The position numbers were made by a program, and so were the translations under genes. From NCBI RefSeq assembly GCF_001704415.2, contig NC_030836.1, positions 22,480,001 through 22,544,000 on the forward strand: a stretch of 64,000 nucleotides of DNA, read 5' to 3'. Every line of letters begins with the position of its first letter. The first letter of the stretch is position 1. Positions 1-11,574 of this stretch are shown piece after piece. Origin of the DNA: Capra hircus (Eukaryota > Chordata > Mammalia > Artiodactyla > Bovidae). The notes under the pieces were generated by a model. That model saw nothing but the letters and a program-made list of their open reading frames with translations. It made no database searches and was not told the DNA's origin.

Positions 1-1285
1 ACTACCTCAAAACTGTAGTCATTTCACACTCTGGCAAATTAATGCTCAAAATCTTCCAAGGTAGGCTCCAACAGTATGTTAACTGAGAAACTCCAGATGT
101 TCAAGCTGGGTTTAGAAAAGGCAGAGGAACCAGAGATCAAATCGCCAACATCCTTCAGATTGAAAAAGCAAGAGAATTCCAGAAAAATGTCTTCTTCTTC
201 TTCTTCATTGACTATGCTAAATCCTTTGACTGTGTGGATCACAACAAACTGTGAAAAATTCTTCAAGAGATGGGAATTCCAGACCACCTTATCTGCCTCC
301 TAAGAAACCAGTATACAAATCAAGAAGCAACAGTTAGAACCAGAATTGGAACAATGGACTGGTTCCAAATTGGGAAAAGAGTACCTCAAGGCCGCATTTT
401 TTCACCCTGCTTATTTAACTTATATGTAGAGTATATCATGTGGAATGCTGGACTAGGTGAAGCCCATGCTGAAATCAAGATTACCGGGAGAAATATCAAT
501 AACCTCAGATATGAAGATGATTCCACTCTAGCAGCAGAAAGCAAAGAGGAACTAAAGAACCTCTTGATGAAAGTGAAAGAGGAGAGTGGAAAAGCTGGCT
601 TAAAACTCAACATTCAAAAAACTAAGATCATGGCATCCGGTCCCATCACTTCATGGTAAATAGATGGGGAAACAATGGAAACAGTGAAAGACTTTATTTT
701 CTTGGGCTCCAAAATCACTCTAGATGGTGACTACAGCCATGAAATTAAAAGACTCTAGCTCCTTGGGCAAAAAGCAATGACAAACCCAGACAGCATATTA
801 AAAAGCAGAGACATTGCTTTTCTGACAAATGTCTGTTTACTCAAAGCTATGGTTTTAAAAGTAGTCATGTATGGATGTGAGAGTTCTACCGTAAAGAAAG
901 CTGAGCACCAGAGAATTGATGCCTTTGAACTGTAGTGTTTGAGAAGACTCTTGAAGAGTCCCTTGGACAGCAATGAAATCAAACCAGTCCATCCTAAAGG
1001 AAATCAGTCCTGAATATTCACTGGAAGGACTGAAGCTGAAGCTCCAATAATATGGCCAACTAATCCGAAGATCTAACTCATTAGAAGAGATTCTGATGCT
1101 GGGAAATATTGAAGTCAGGAGGAGAAGGGGACAACAAGGACGAGATGGTTGGATGGCATCGCTGACTTGATGGACATGAGATTGAGCTAGCATTGGCAGA
1201 TGGTGAAGGACAGGGAAGCCTGGCATGCTTCAGTCCATGGGCTGGCAAAGAACAGGGCACGACTGAGTGACTGAACAACAACAAC
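1..1285 (+). mobile_element. BovB LINE, 3' part (5' side outside window)
   Basis: The last third of the BovB open reading frame, reverse transcriptase (RT) onward, running into the BovB 3' end near 1285. The longest open piece, 270-659 (129 aa), carries the RT palm with the tetrapeptide YEDD where most BovB copies have YADD; both catalytic Asp are kept. The frame is broken by a stop at 658-660, where a Trp codon is expected, another stop near 757, and shifts before 270. The C-terminal region follows in broken frames to about 1240. Opposite-strand reading frames here are shadows. BovB is an RTE-clade LINE whose protein has an AP-type endonuclease followed by RT; only RT and C-terminus remain. 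Dead copy. Confidence 0.95.
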
Positions 1286-2609
1286 TTCAATATGGTAATT
1301 TTGGACTTATTTCCTAATTTAACATTCTTCAAAGGTAAGGTGGGCACTGGAGCTGAGTAAACCACTAACTAAACTGGGTTTATTTCCAGAAAAAGTTTCT
1401 GCTTTTTTCCAGCAATGTCCAAGATAGAAGCACTCCTCTGCTGGACACAGTTTAGGTCAAAGACCAAGAAAAAGAGTATGATCTTCACTGATAGAAACAA
1501 TCATAAACTTCCTTTAAATCTGCCCTCTAGATTAATATAGGTAGGGGAATATTTTACTTACTGTCTCTTGAGTAAAAGTCCATAGGAAATAAGTTCATTT
1601 TATCAATATCATCTCTAACAGCTAACTTCTCAAACAGGCTCACCTTTGAGAACAAACCGAAAAATGATCCCTAGATATCCTGATAATTTGTGAGGTACCT
1701 TTCTTGTTAAAGGCATTAAATTGGACTTAAAGTTCACTTCTCTCGATCACCTCACTAATATTTCCCCAGAAAGGGTACCCACAGCAGTAGTGATTCACAT
1801 TATTTCATTATATTTCTGTCTGCAGTTAATTCTCTTTTCTCCCTAGTCATTCTTTCTAATACTCTCTCCAGTTGTTCTGAAAATTGTTAAGAACATTGGT
1901 GAGCTTTAGATGTATCAGAATGTTTCTTTTTAGAGGAGAAACATTGTTAGGCCTGTACAGTTAGACTGTTCTGAGGGCTGTCGCATAAAGAGGAAATAGA
2001 TATTCTGTAGCAAAAAGGGTGGAAGGACAGAGCCTTGGGAGACCTGGGCAGTCAGGGAAGGAATAGTGGAGATCAAGAGAAGGAAATCCTTTCTGACAAG
2101 CGGGGCTATGCTAGACTAAAATTGGCTTCCTCATGAGATAAAGAGCCTTTCACCATGAGAAGTGTGTAAGCAGAGGAGAAAAGATTGCCTGTTGGGAATG
2201 ACATAGAGAATATTCCTGTGTTGGTAAGATATTAGAACAAATAACATTTTAGAGTCCTCTCTGAGATTATGAGTCTATGTTGTAAAATCGGATAGCTAGA
2301 TAACTCTACCTAAGATATAGCAAGTGTATTCAAAATTTTTATATAAGCACCTTGCAGCCTATATGCTAAATAAACTTGCTGAATTAAGGATTTTCTGATT
2401 ATTAAATAAATGGACAATTGATAATCCTTGAGTGATAGCTATCTAGAATGCAGAAATAATAGCATTGAGAAAGAAGTCTCTCTCTTTTCCGTCTTTCTCT
2501 AAACAAACAACAAGGCAATTTACAGAATTACCTTTTGTAAAAAATCACTGTATTCATTCCAGGAGGCTTCCTTGAAACAGAAGTGAATAGGAAGGAGACA
2601 AGCCTGAAG
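1286..2609. other. No gene or recognised repeat
   Basis: About 1.3 kb of moderately AT-rich DNA between two BovB copies. I find no repeat family I can name, no long reading frame and no splice-flanked open stretch. It may be old repeat-derived or unique sequence. Confidence 0.5.
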
Positions 2610-2622
2610 AGCAGCTAAATTT
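2610..2622. repeat. TSD, left copy, of BovB 2623-8084
   Basis: The 13-bp sequence agcagctaaattt occurs here and again at 8085-8097, exactly outside the two ends of BovB-derived DNA. This is the target-site duplication of a single insertion and ties the two oppositely oriented BovB segments into one event. Confidence 0.9.
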
Positions 2623-3477
2623 CAGTTCGGTTCAGTTCAGTCGCTCAGTCCTGTCTGACTCTTTGTGACCCCATGAATTGCAGCATGCCAGGCCTCCCTG
2701 TCCATCATAAACTCCCGGAGTTCACTCAGACTCACGTCCATCGAGTCAGTGATGCCATCCAGCCATCTCATCCTTTGTTGTCCCCTTCTCCTCTTGCCCC
2801 CAATCCCTCCCAGCATTAGAGTCTTTTCCAGTGAGTCAACTCTTCCCATGAGGTGGTCAAAGTACTGGAGTTTCAGCTTTAGCATCATTCCTTCCAAAGA
2901 AATCCCAGGGTTGATCTCCTCCAGAATGAACTGGTTGGATCTCCTTGCAGTCCAAGGATGCTCAAGAATCTTCTCCAGCACCACAGTTCAAAAGCATCAA
3001 TTCTTTGGTGCTCAGCTTTCTTCACAGTCCAACTCTTACATCCATAGATGACCACTGGAAAAACCATAGCCTTACTAGACTGGCCTTTGTTGGCAAAGTA
3101 ATGTCTCTGCTTTTCAACATGCTATCTGGTTGGTTGGTCATAACTTTTCTTCCAAGGAGTAAGCGTCTTTCAATTTCATGGCTGCAATCACCATCTGTAG
3201 TGATTTTGGAGCCCCCCAAAATAAAGTCTGACACTGTTTCCGCTGTTTCCCCATCTATTTCCCATGAAGTGATGGGACGAGATGCCATGATCTTAGTTTC
3301 CTGAACGTTGAGCTTTAAGCCAACTTTTTCACTCTCCACTTTCACTTTCATCAAGAAGCTTTTTAATTGCTCTTCACTTTCTTCCATAAGGGTGGTGTCA
3401 TCTGCATATCTGAGGTTATTGATATTTCTCCCGGCAATCTTGATTCCAGCTTGTGCTTCTCCCAGCCCAGCATTTAT
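2623..3477 (-). mobile_element. BovB, sense 3' segment of a 5'-inverted copy
   Basis: BovB in reverse orientation, starting at its 3' tail (gttcag-type pentamer run at 2623) and reaching into the RT palm by 3477. The minus-strand reading frame includes an intact-looking NLRYADD motif (about 3400-3425) followed by the RT thumb and C-terminal region, with breaks. At 3477/3478 the orientation flips to + strand endonuclease sequence. The flip together with the outer TSD (2610-2622 and 8085-8097) shows a twin-primed insertion rather than two neighbouring elements. Confidence 0.93.
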
Positions 3478-4980
3478 CATAATGACCATTATATCTACTA
3501 CTGCGGGCAGGAATCCCTCAGAAGAAATGGAGTAGCCATCATGGTCAACAAAAGAGTCCGAAATGCAGTACTTGGATGCAATCTCAAAAACGACAGAATG
3601 ATCTCTGTTCTTTTCCAAGGCAAACCATTCAATATCATGGTAATCCAAGTCTATGCCCGAACCAGTAATGCTGAAGAAGCTGATGTTGAACTCTTCTATG
3701 AAGACCTACAAGACCTTTTAGAACTAAAACCCAAAGAAGATGTCCTTTTCATTATAGGGGACTGGAACGCAGAAGTAGGAAGTCAGAAACACCTGGAGTA
3801 ACAGGCAAATTTGACCTTGGAATGCAGAATGAAGCAGGGCAAAGACTAGTAGAGTTTTGCCAGCAAAATGCGCTGGTCATAGCAAACACCCTCTTCCAAC
3901 AACACAATAGAAGACTCTACACATGGACATCACCAGATGGTCAACACCGAAATCAGATTGATTATATCCTTTGAAGCCAAAGATGGAGAAGCTCTATACA
4001 GTCAACAAAAAAAGACCGGGAGCTGACTGGCTCAGAGCATGAACTCCTTATTACCAAATTCAGACTTACATTGAAGAAAGTATGGAAAACCACTAGACCA
4101 TTCAGGTATGACCTAAATCAAATCCCTTTTGATTATACAGTGGAAGTGAGAAATAGATTTAAGGGCCTAGATCTGATAGATAGAGTGCCTGATGAACTAT
4201 GGAATGAGGTTCGTGACATTGTACAGGAGACAGGGATCAAGACCATCCCCAAGGAAAAGAAATGCAAAAAAGCAAAATGGCTATCTGAGGAGGCCTTACA
4301 AATAGCTGTGAAAAGAAAAGAAGTGAAAAGGAAACAAGAAAAGGAAAGATATAAGCATCTGAATGCAGAGTTCCAAAGAGTAGCAAGAAGAATTAAGAAA
4401 GCCTTCCTCAGTGATCAATGCAAAGAAATAGAGGAAAACAACAGAATGGGAAAGACTAGAGATCTCTTCAAGTAAATTAGAGATACCAAAGGAACATTCC
4501 ATGCCAAGATGGGCTCAATAAAGGACAGAAATGATATGGACCTAACAGAAGCAGAAGATATTAAGAAGAGATGGCAAGATCTGTGTACAAAAAAGATCTT
4601 CACGACCCAGATAATCATGATGGTGTGATCACTCATCTAGAGCCAGACATCCTGGAATGTGAAGTCAAGTGGGCCTTAGGAAGCATCACTAAGAACAAAG
4701 CTAGTGGAGGTGATATAATTCCAGTTAAGCTATTTCAAATCCTGAAAAATAGTGCTGTGAAAGTGCTGCACTCAATATGCCAGCAAATTTGGAAAACTCA
4801 GCAGTGGCCACAGGACTGGTAAAGATCAGTTTTCATTCCAATTCCAAAGAAAGGCAATGCCAAAGAATGCTCAAACTACCGAACAATTGCACTCATCTCA
4901 CATGCTAGTAAAGTAATGCTCAAAATTCTCCAAGCCAGCCTTCAGCAATACATGAACCGTGAACTCCCTGATGTTCAAGC
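3478..4980 (+). pseudogene. BovB endonuclease/linker ORF relic (inverted 5' segment)
   Basis: Inverted 5' part of the same BovB. It begins in the AP-like endonuclease domain: an open frame from 3478 to 3798 shows VIQVYAR and then GDWNAEVG (about 3760-3783), the Asp/Asn catalytic block of the family. The frame then shifts. A TGA replaces a Cys codon near 3973, and a Ser-Glu-His stands where Ser-Asp-His is usual near 4035. The lysine-rich linker between endonuclease and RT is open at 4071-4475, ends at a stop replacing a Lys codon, and resumes at 4571-4822, where another stop follows. The segment is interrupted at 4980 by an L1 and resumes at 7711. Not functional. Confidence 0.92.
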
Positions 4981-7710
4981 TGTTTTTTTTTTTTTTAAAT
5001 TTTAAAATCTTTAATTCTTACATGCGTTCCCAAACATGAACCCCCCTCCCACCTCCCTCCCCACAACATCTCTCTGGGTCATCCCCATGCACCAGCCCCA
5101 AGCAAGCTGCACCCTACGTCAGACATGGACTGGTGATTCAATTCTTACATAACAGTATACATGTTAGAATTCCCATTCTCCCAAATCATCCCACCCTCTC
5201 CCTCTCCCTCTGAGTCCAAAAGTCCGTTATACACATCTGTGTCTTTTTTCCTGTCTTGCATACAGGGTCGTCATTGCCATCTTCCTAAATTCCATATATA
5301 TGTGTTAGTATACAGTATTGGTGTTTTTCTTTCTGGCTTACTTCACTCTGCATAATTGGCTCCAGTTTCATCCATCTCATCAGAACTGATTCAAATGAAT
5401 TCTTTTTAATGGCTGAGTAATACTCCATTGTGTATATGTACCACAGCTTTCTTATCCATTCATCTGCTGATGGACATCTAGGTTGTTTCCATGTCCTGGC
5501 TATTATAAACAGTGCTGCGATGAACATTGGGGTACATGTGTCTCTTTCAATTCTGGTTTCCTCAGTGTGTATGCCCAGCAGTGGGATTGCTGGGTCATAA
5601 GGTAGTTCTATTTGCAATTTTTTAAGGAATCTCCACACTGTTCTCCATAGTGGCTGTACTAGTTTGCATTCCCACCAACAGTGTAGGAGGGTTCCCTTTT
5701 CTCCGCACCGTCTCCAGCATTTATTGCTTGCAGATTTTTGGATCGCAGCCATTCTGACTGGTGTGAAGTGGTACCTCATTGTGGTTTTGATTTGCATTTC
5801 TCTAATAATGAGTGATGTTGAGCATCTTTTCATGTGTTTGTTAGCCATCCGTATGTCTTCTTTGGAGAAATGTCTATTTAATTCTTTGACCCATTTTTTG
5901 ATTGGGTCGTTTATTTTTCTGGAATTGAGCTGCAGAAGTTGCTTGTATATTTTTGAGATTAGTTGTTTGTCAGTTGCTTCATTTGCTATTATTTTCTCCC
6001 ATTCAGAAGGCTGTCTTTTCACCTTGCTTATATTTTCCTTTGTTGTACAGAAGCTTTTAATTTTAATTAGATCCCATTTGTTTATTTTTGCTTTTATTTC
6101 CAGAATTCTGGGAGGTGGATCATAGAGGATCCTGCTGTGATTTATGTCTGAGAGTGTTTTGCCTATGTTCTCCTCTAGGAGTTTTATAGTTTCTGATCTT
6201 ACATTTAGATCTTTAATCCATTTTGAGTTTATTTTTGTGTACGGTGTTAGAAAGTGATCTAGTTTCATTCTTTTACAAGTGGTTGACCAGTTTTCCCAGC
6301 ACCACTTGTTAAAGAGATTGTCTTTACTCCATTGTATATTCTTGCCTCCTTTGTCAAAGACAAGGTGTCCATAGGTGTGTGGATTTATCTCTGGGCTTTC
6401 TATTTTGTTCCATTGATCTATATGTCTGTCTTTGTGCCAGTACCATACTGTCTTGATGACTGTGGCTTTGTAGTAGAGCCTGAAGTCAGGCAAGTTGATT
6501 CCTCCAGTTCCATTCTTCTTTCTCAAGATTGCTTTGGCTATTCGAGGTTTTTTGTATTTCTATACAAATCTTGAAATTATTTGTTCTAGTTCTGTGAAAA
6601 ATGTGGCTGGTAGCTTGACAGGGATTGCATTGAATTTGTAAATTGCTTTGGGTAGTATACTCATGTTCACTATGTTGATCCTTCCGATCCATGAACATGG
6701 TATATTTCTCCATCTATTAGTGTCCTCTTTGATTTCTTTCATCAGTGTTTTATAGTTTTCTATATATAGGTCTTTAGTTTCTTTAGGTAGATATATTCCT
6801 AAGTATTTTATTCTTTTCGTTGCAATGGTGAATGGAATTGTTTCCTTAATTTCTTTTTCTACTTTCTCATTATTCGTGTATAGGAATGCAAGGGATTTCT
6901 GTGTGTTGATTTTATATCCTGCAACTTTACTATATTCATTGATGAGCTCTAGTAATTTTCTGGTGGAGTCTTTAGGGTTTTCCATGTAGAGGATCATGTC
7001 ATCTGCAAACAGTGAGAGTTTTACTTCTTCTTTTCCAATTTGGGTTCCTTTTATTTCTTTTTCTGCTCTGATTGCTGTGGCCAAAACTTCCAGAACTATG
7101 TTGAATAGTAGCGGTGAAAGTGGACACCCTTGTCTTGTTCCTGACTTTAGGGGAAATGCTTTCAATTTTTCACCATTGAGGATAATGTTTGCTGTGGGTT
7201 TGTCATATATAGCTTTTATTATGTTGAGGTATGTTCCTTCTATTCCTGCTTTCTGGAGAGTTTTTATCATAAATGGATGTTGAATTTTGTCAAAGGCCTT
7301 CTCTGCATCTATTGAGATAATCATATGGTTTTTATTTTTCAGTTTGTTAATGTGGTGAATTACATTGATTGATTTGCGGCTATTGAAGAATCCTTGCATC
7401 CCTGGGATAAAGCCCACTTGGTCATGGTGTATGATCTTTTTAATGTGTTGTTGGATTCTGATTGCTAGAATTTTGTTGAGGATTTTTGCATCTATGTTCA
7501 TCAGTGATATTGGCCTGTAGTTTTCCTTTTTTGTGACATCTTTGTCAGGTTTTGGTATTAAGGTGATGGTGGCCTCATAGAATGAGTTTGGAAGTTTACC
7601 TTCCTCTGCAATTTTCTGGAAGAGTTTGAGGAGGATAGGTGTTAGCTCTTCTCGAAATTTTTGGTAGAATTCAGCTGTGAAGCCGTCTGGACCTGGGCTT
7701 TTGTTTGCTG
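4981..7710 (-). mobile_element. L1 LINE (artiodactyl L1-BT-like), 5'-truncated, nested in BovB
   Basis: A 2.7-kb L1 in reverse orientation: poly(T) at 4982-4996 is its tail, about 300 bp of 3' UTR runs to 5284, and ORF2 follows from 5285 to 7710, where the copy is 5'-truncated. BovB sequence is continuous in meaning from 4980 to 7711, so L1 came later. Only gctg (4979-4982 and 7707-7710) is shared by the two edges; that is too short to be a convincing TSD, so the junction may be by microhomology. The ORF 5664-6125 on the + strand is antisense to ORF2 and not a gene. Confidence 0.95.
5285..7710 (-). pseudogene. L1 ORF2 relic (RT and C-terminal domain)
   Basis: Read from 7710 downward, the frame is open through the RT fingers and palm to about 6560. 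It covers RT blocks with IDAEKAFDKIQH and the catalytic FADD (codons at 6998-7009), so both metal-binding Asp are present. A frameshift lies between about 6560 and 6526. The frame then stays open for 413 codons (6526-5285) through the C-terminal part, with the Cys-rich CWRRC...HCWWEC motif near 5760-5700, and ends at 5285 where L1 ORF2 normally stops. The endonuclease half is missing through truncation. The near-continuous frame indicates that this L1 is younger than the BovB around it. Confidence 0.93.
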
Positions 7711-8084
7711 GATTTTAGAAAAAGCAGAGGAACCAGAGATCAAATTGCCAATACCCGCTGGATCATGGAAAAAGCAAGAGAGTTCCAGAAAAACATCTAT
7801 TTCTGCATTATTGACTATGCCAAAGCCTTTGACTGTGTGGATCAGAATCAACTGTGGAAAATTCTGAAAGACATGGGAATACCAGACCACTTGACCTGCC
7901 TCTCCTCTTGAGAAACCTATATGCAGGTCAGGAAGCAACATTTAAAACTGGACATGGAACAACAGACTGGTTCCAAATAGGAAAAGGAGTACGTCAAAGC
8001 TGTATATTGTCACCCTGCTTATTTAACTTCTATGCAGAGTACATCATGAGAAACGCTGGCTGGAAGAAGCACAAGCTTGAATAA
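7711..8084 (+). mobile_element. BovB, remainder of inverted segment after the L1
   Basis: Continues the RT sequence cut at 4980: the fingers region and the first catalytic block IDYAKAFDCVD (about 7810-7842), then the region just before the YADD block. It ends at 8084 against the right TSD (8085-8097). The last roughly 35 bp repeat sequence also present in reverse at the 3477 junction, so the two cDNA halves overlapped slightly. Frame breaks occur near 7905 and at the end. Confidence 0.92.
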
Positions 8085-8097
8085 AGCAGCTAAATTT
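8085..8097. repeat. TSD, right copy, of BovB 2623-8084
   Basis: Perfect 13-bp match to 2610-2622; see that entry. Confidence 0.9.
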
Positions 8098-8199
8098 ACC
8101 AGACCAAATTTTCTTGTTGGGTACAGCAGTAAGTTATTCATGCAAAAGCTTAAAAACTTGAGTGTTGGAAATTGACTGGTGTCTTCAAATATTCCTAAA

Positions 8200-8620
8200 A
8201 CACAATAAGTTATCCGCTGTTGTGTAACAAAACATTGCAAAATTTGTGTCTTGAAACAATAGACTTCTTTCAACTCAAAATGTGATTTGACTTGCGTTTA
8301 GGTTGGTGGTTCTTCTTCTAGTCTCCTAGACTGTATCACTGAGGTCAGCTGCCAGTCAGCTGAGTGTCTCTGCTAATGGAGGTTAGTTGTAAATTTGTCA
8401 TGGGGCAACAAGGTCATGGTTTTCTCACCATCCAGCAGACTAGTGGATGCTTATTTACATGGTGGTAGTGGCAGTTCTCTAAAGGCAGTAATGGAATGCA
8501 AGTTCCAAAGCACAAGCACTTTTAAAATCTCTGCTTCTTTAAATTGCTATCATCTCATTGTCCAAAACAAGTGTCATGGGTTTAATTATTTCTCTTCATT
8601 CATAGGTTACCTCAGTGTGT
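8200..8620 (-). repeat. Old MaLR-type (MLT1-like) LTR fragment
   Basis: The + strand starts gttgtgtaacaaaacattgc near 8218 and runs through a long diverged stretch. In reverse it resembles the 3' end of MaLR-type LTRs (…aagccac…ggtaatttgttac…). Strongly diverged; the family name is tentative. The 8098-8199 flank holds nothing I recognise. Confidence 0.4.
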
Positions 8621-8624
8621 GAAC

Positions 8625-8720
8625 TTAATTGGAGTTAAATTTGTTGCAGATATAATCAGTTAAATTAAGCTGAAATCATCTTGGAGTAGAGTGGGACCCT
8701 AATGCAATATGACTTTCTAA
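8625..8720 (+). repeat. Old MaLR-like LTR fragment, first part
   Basis: Resembles the common mammalian LTR stretch with gcagat.taat.agtta…gtgggaccctaatgcaat. The matching second part is at 9335-9575, and the L1 tail at 8722-9334 lies between. I infer one ancient LTR split by an L1. Confidence 0.45.
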
Positions 8721-8721
8721 T

Positions 8722-9334
8722 CCAATGTCTTTTTATTGATGTATAGTTGATTTACAATGTGCCAATCTCTGCTGTACAGCAAAGTGATTCAGTTATATAC
8801 ACATATTTAATATCTTTTCATTATGTCTTATCAGATATTGAATATAATTCCCTGTGCTATACAGTAGGACCTTATTGTTTATTCACTCTAAATGTAATAA
8901 TTTCATCTTCCAACCTCAGTCTCCCAGTATATACCTCCCCCTTCCCCTTCTCTGCCTTGGCAACTACACATCTATTCTCTATGTCTGAGTTTGTTCCTGT
9001 TTCATAGATAGGTTCATTTATGCCATATTTTGGGGTTTCCCAGATAGTGCTAGTGGTAAAGAACCTGCCTGGCAGTTCAGGAGATATGAGATACAGGTTT
9101 GATCCTTGGGTTGGGAAGATTCCCTGGAGTAGGAAATGGCAACCCACTCCAGTATTCTTGCTTGGAGAATCCCATGCACTACAGCCCATAGGGTCACAAA
9201 GAGACATGACTGAAGTGACTTAGCATGTATGCACTCATGTCGTATTTTAGATTCCACTTATAAGTGATATTGTATCATATTTGCAATATGACCTTATATG
9301 CCTGACCTAATTCAGTATGCCTTATGAAAGGTGG
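8722..9334 (-). mobile_element. L1 3' UTR fragment
   Basis: Reverse-oriented L1 3' UTR, recognised from ttattgatgtatagttgat at about 8731 and the run through gtgctatacagtaggacctt (about 8852-8871) to the attccacttataagtgat stretch after 9250. It is split by the Bov-tA SINE at 9032-9236. No coding sequence. Confidence 0.8.
9032..9236 (+). mobile_element. Bov-tA SINE
   Basis: A tRNA-Glu-like head (B-box-like caggtttgatcc at about 9096) followed by the BovB-derived tail with gcaacccactccagtattct and gggtcacaaagag. It sits in an L1 tail with an imperfect 12-bp TSD: atgccatatttt at 9020-9031 and atgtcgtatttt at 9237-9248. SINEs of this family are thought to use BovB machinery. Confidence 0.9.
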
Positions 9335-9575
9335 AAATTTAGAGACAGATACACACACATGGAGAACACCATACAAAAATTATAATTATGCTGCCAGAAG
9401 CCAAGAAATCCTCAGAAGCTAAAAGAGAGGTCAGGAAAAGATCCTTTCCTAGAACCTTCAAAAAAAGCATGGACTAGCTGACATCTTGATCTCAGACTTC
9501 TAACTCTCATATTTGTGGTACAATAAGCATTTGTTGTTTAAACCAGCAAGCTGGTGATAGTCTGCCTCAGCCGTA
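9335..9575 (+). repeat. Old MaLR-like LTR fragment, second part
   Basis: Matches the 3' half of MaLR-type LTRs: cagaagctaaaagagaggtc, then catcttgatctcagacttct and a final ttgttgtttaaaccagc. Continues the element seen at 8625-8720. Confidence 0.5.
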
Positions 9576-9583
9576 GCACCATA

Positions 9584-9778
9584 TCTTTACTGGTGGCTCA
9601 GCGGTAAAGAATCCACCTGCAGTACAAGAGACGTAATTTCGATCCCTGAGTCTGAATGATCCCTTGGAGAAGGAAATGATAACCCACTTCAGTGTTTTTG
9701 CCATGGATAGAGGAACCTGGCAGGTTGCAGTCCATGAGGTCTCAAAGAGTTGGATGCAACTGAGTGACAAAGCACACA
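9584..9778 (+). mobile_element. Bov-tA SINE
   Basis: ggtggctcagcggtaaagaa near 9591 is the tRNA-derived head and tttcgatccctga the B box. The tail runs through aacccacttcagtgtttttg to the tcaaagagttgga block. More diverged than its neighbours. Confidence 0.9.
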
Positions 9779-10190
9779 TCCGAAGGCATTGACACAGGGA
9801 AGCATGAGAAAATAGGACCAATTCTGCAGTAAGATATCACAAAGGGTAAATAGATAAATCAACACAAGACCATTGCCGGTATATTGAACCAAGTACGTAC
9901 ATTCAAATGATTGGGCTTTAAAAATAATTTTTCAATAGTCCCTCTGTGTTGCTGTTCCATTAAATTAACCCACACTTAGGGTCATTTGCTTTTTTTTTTT
10001 TTTTTCTGATTTTAAGGATCAATTTTTAAAGTTTAATTTGGCTTGAGAATTGTGTATTTACTTTGTCCTGGGTTAAAATTTATAACATAAAGTGCATCCA
10101 AGAAATTTCAACTTTTATGGTTGCTCCTACTCTAAGGACAGATTTGATGTGTAGATTGTTACCAGGCAACAGCCCTCTCCTTCTTAATGT
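9779..10190. other. No gene; one poly(T) run
   Basis: No recognised element apart from a T run at 9990-10005. No open frame of note. Confidence 0.5.
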
Positions 10191-10191
10191 G

Positions 10192-10413
10192 TGCCTGCAT
10201 GTCCAGTCACTCAGTTGTGTCCAACTGTCTGCAACCCCATGGACTGTAGTCTGCCAGACTCCTCTGTCCATGGGGTTTTCCAGGCAAGAATACTAGAGTG
10301 AGTTACCATTTATTACTCCAGGGGATCTTCCCAACCCATGGATCAAACCCAAGTCTCCTGTGTCTTCTATATTGACAGGTGGATTCTTTACCATTGTACC
10401 ACATAGGAAGCCC
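10192..10413 (-). mobile_element. Bov-tA SINE
   Basis: Reverse orientation: the BovB-like tail (cagtcactcagttgtgtcc) comes first, the tRNA-like head (accacataggaagccc) last. The B box appears in reverse as ggatcaaaccca near 10340. Confidence 0.92.
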
Positions 10414-10457
10414 CTTCCTTCTTTATGCATACCTTTATTAAAGCCCTAAGCATGTCA

Positions 10458-10537
10458 AGGACAGGAAAGCCTGGCATGCGGCAGTCCATGGGGTTGCAAA
10501 GAGTCAGACACGACTGAGCGACTGAACTGAACTGAAC
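10458..10537 (+). mobile_element. BovB 3' end, extremely 5'-truncated
   Basis: Only the last 80 bp of BovB (gacaggaaagcctggcatgc to the actga pentamers). Flanked by catgtca at 10451-10457 and 10538-10544, so it is a real, very short insertion and not a relic of a larger copy. Confidence 0.85.
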
Positions 10538-10544
10538 CATGTCA

Positions 10545-11477
10545 GATTATAATTCTTAAATGTTTGTGTTTCTCTCCTAATCCTATAAGCTCCTCAATGA
10601 CAGAAATCATGTCGTTTTTAATTCTGTCTTCAATGCCTAGCTGAAATATTCATTCAATTAAAAGTTCAGAAAATGTTTATTTAGTGCCTACAATAGGCTA
10701 GGATTGGGGGCATGATAATAACAAGACAGACATGGTTCCTGTACTTACAGAGCCTAAATTCTTACAGAAAAGGCAGTCCTTAAAAGGATAACTGTAACAA
10801 AGTGTGGAAAATTTTACAGACGAGGAGGAAGAAAGTACTCTGTAAATGCTCATTCAAATTAATGTTGTTTTGCTCACAAAGCATTGCTTGGATAATTCTC
10901 ATTATGTTACCTCAATAAGATTGGATATGACTTGAAATAGAACTTGAAATGACTTGTCTAGTTGAATTTGTGTGTGCAAAACTTCCTAATTTTTTTTTTC
11001 ACTTTTGAACTGACAATGACTCACCACACAATTGTCATGAGGAGCAGAGGTGGTCTGAGGACTCAAGAGTTCTTCAAATGACACTTCCTGCAGTGTCACT
11101 GAACAAATCAATCACATGGAAGCAGCAGAAAGAGCATCCGAGTAGATGGAGCAAGGGGCAAGAGTAATAAACATGGAAATTAACCAAAAACAGCTAGCAG
11201 ATTAAGTCTGTTTATTTCTTATAGGAGGCACCCAGGTCGCTTCAGTCACTGAAGTTAATTGGGATCAGGAGCAAAGTAAGTATTCAGTTATTCATGGACA
11301 CACATCAGTAACAAGCAATTACTGCATTTGGTTATAGGGATGCAGTTGGCATTGAACATGGAACTAGATATCTTTACAGGAACCAATGCAACCTTCAGAA
11401 GGAGATAATATCAATGTCTAATTGCCAGTTATTGCATCCACTCTGCATATCCTGATAATTCAACATTTCTCAATTCT
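10545..11477. other. No gene; possible L2-like traces
   Basis: About 10565-10800 resembles old L2 LINE 3' sequence (agtgcctacaataggcta, atggttcctgtacttacag) but is too diverged for a firm call. The rest is unrecognised. Confidence 0.4.
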
Positions 11478-11526
11478 TCTCAATCCTGGCTACGCATTAG
11501 GACCACCTGAAATCCTAAAATTAAAA

Positions 11527-11574
<48 letters not shown>

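Noticed and set aside
5664..6125. Open + strand frame of 153 codons with hydrophobic stretches, membrane-protein-like
   Set aside because: It is exactly antisense to L1 ORF2, and its hydrophobicity mirrors the lysine-rich sense strand.
4979..7710. gctg at both L1 edges as a true TSD
   Set aside because: Four bases are expected by chance too often. I note it as possible microhomology only.
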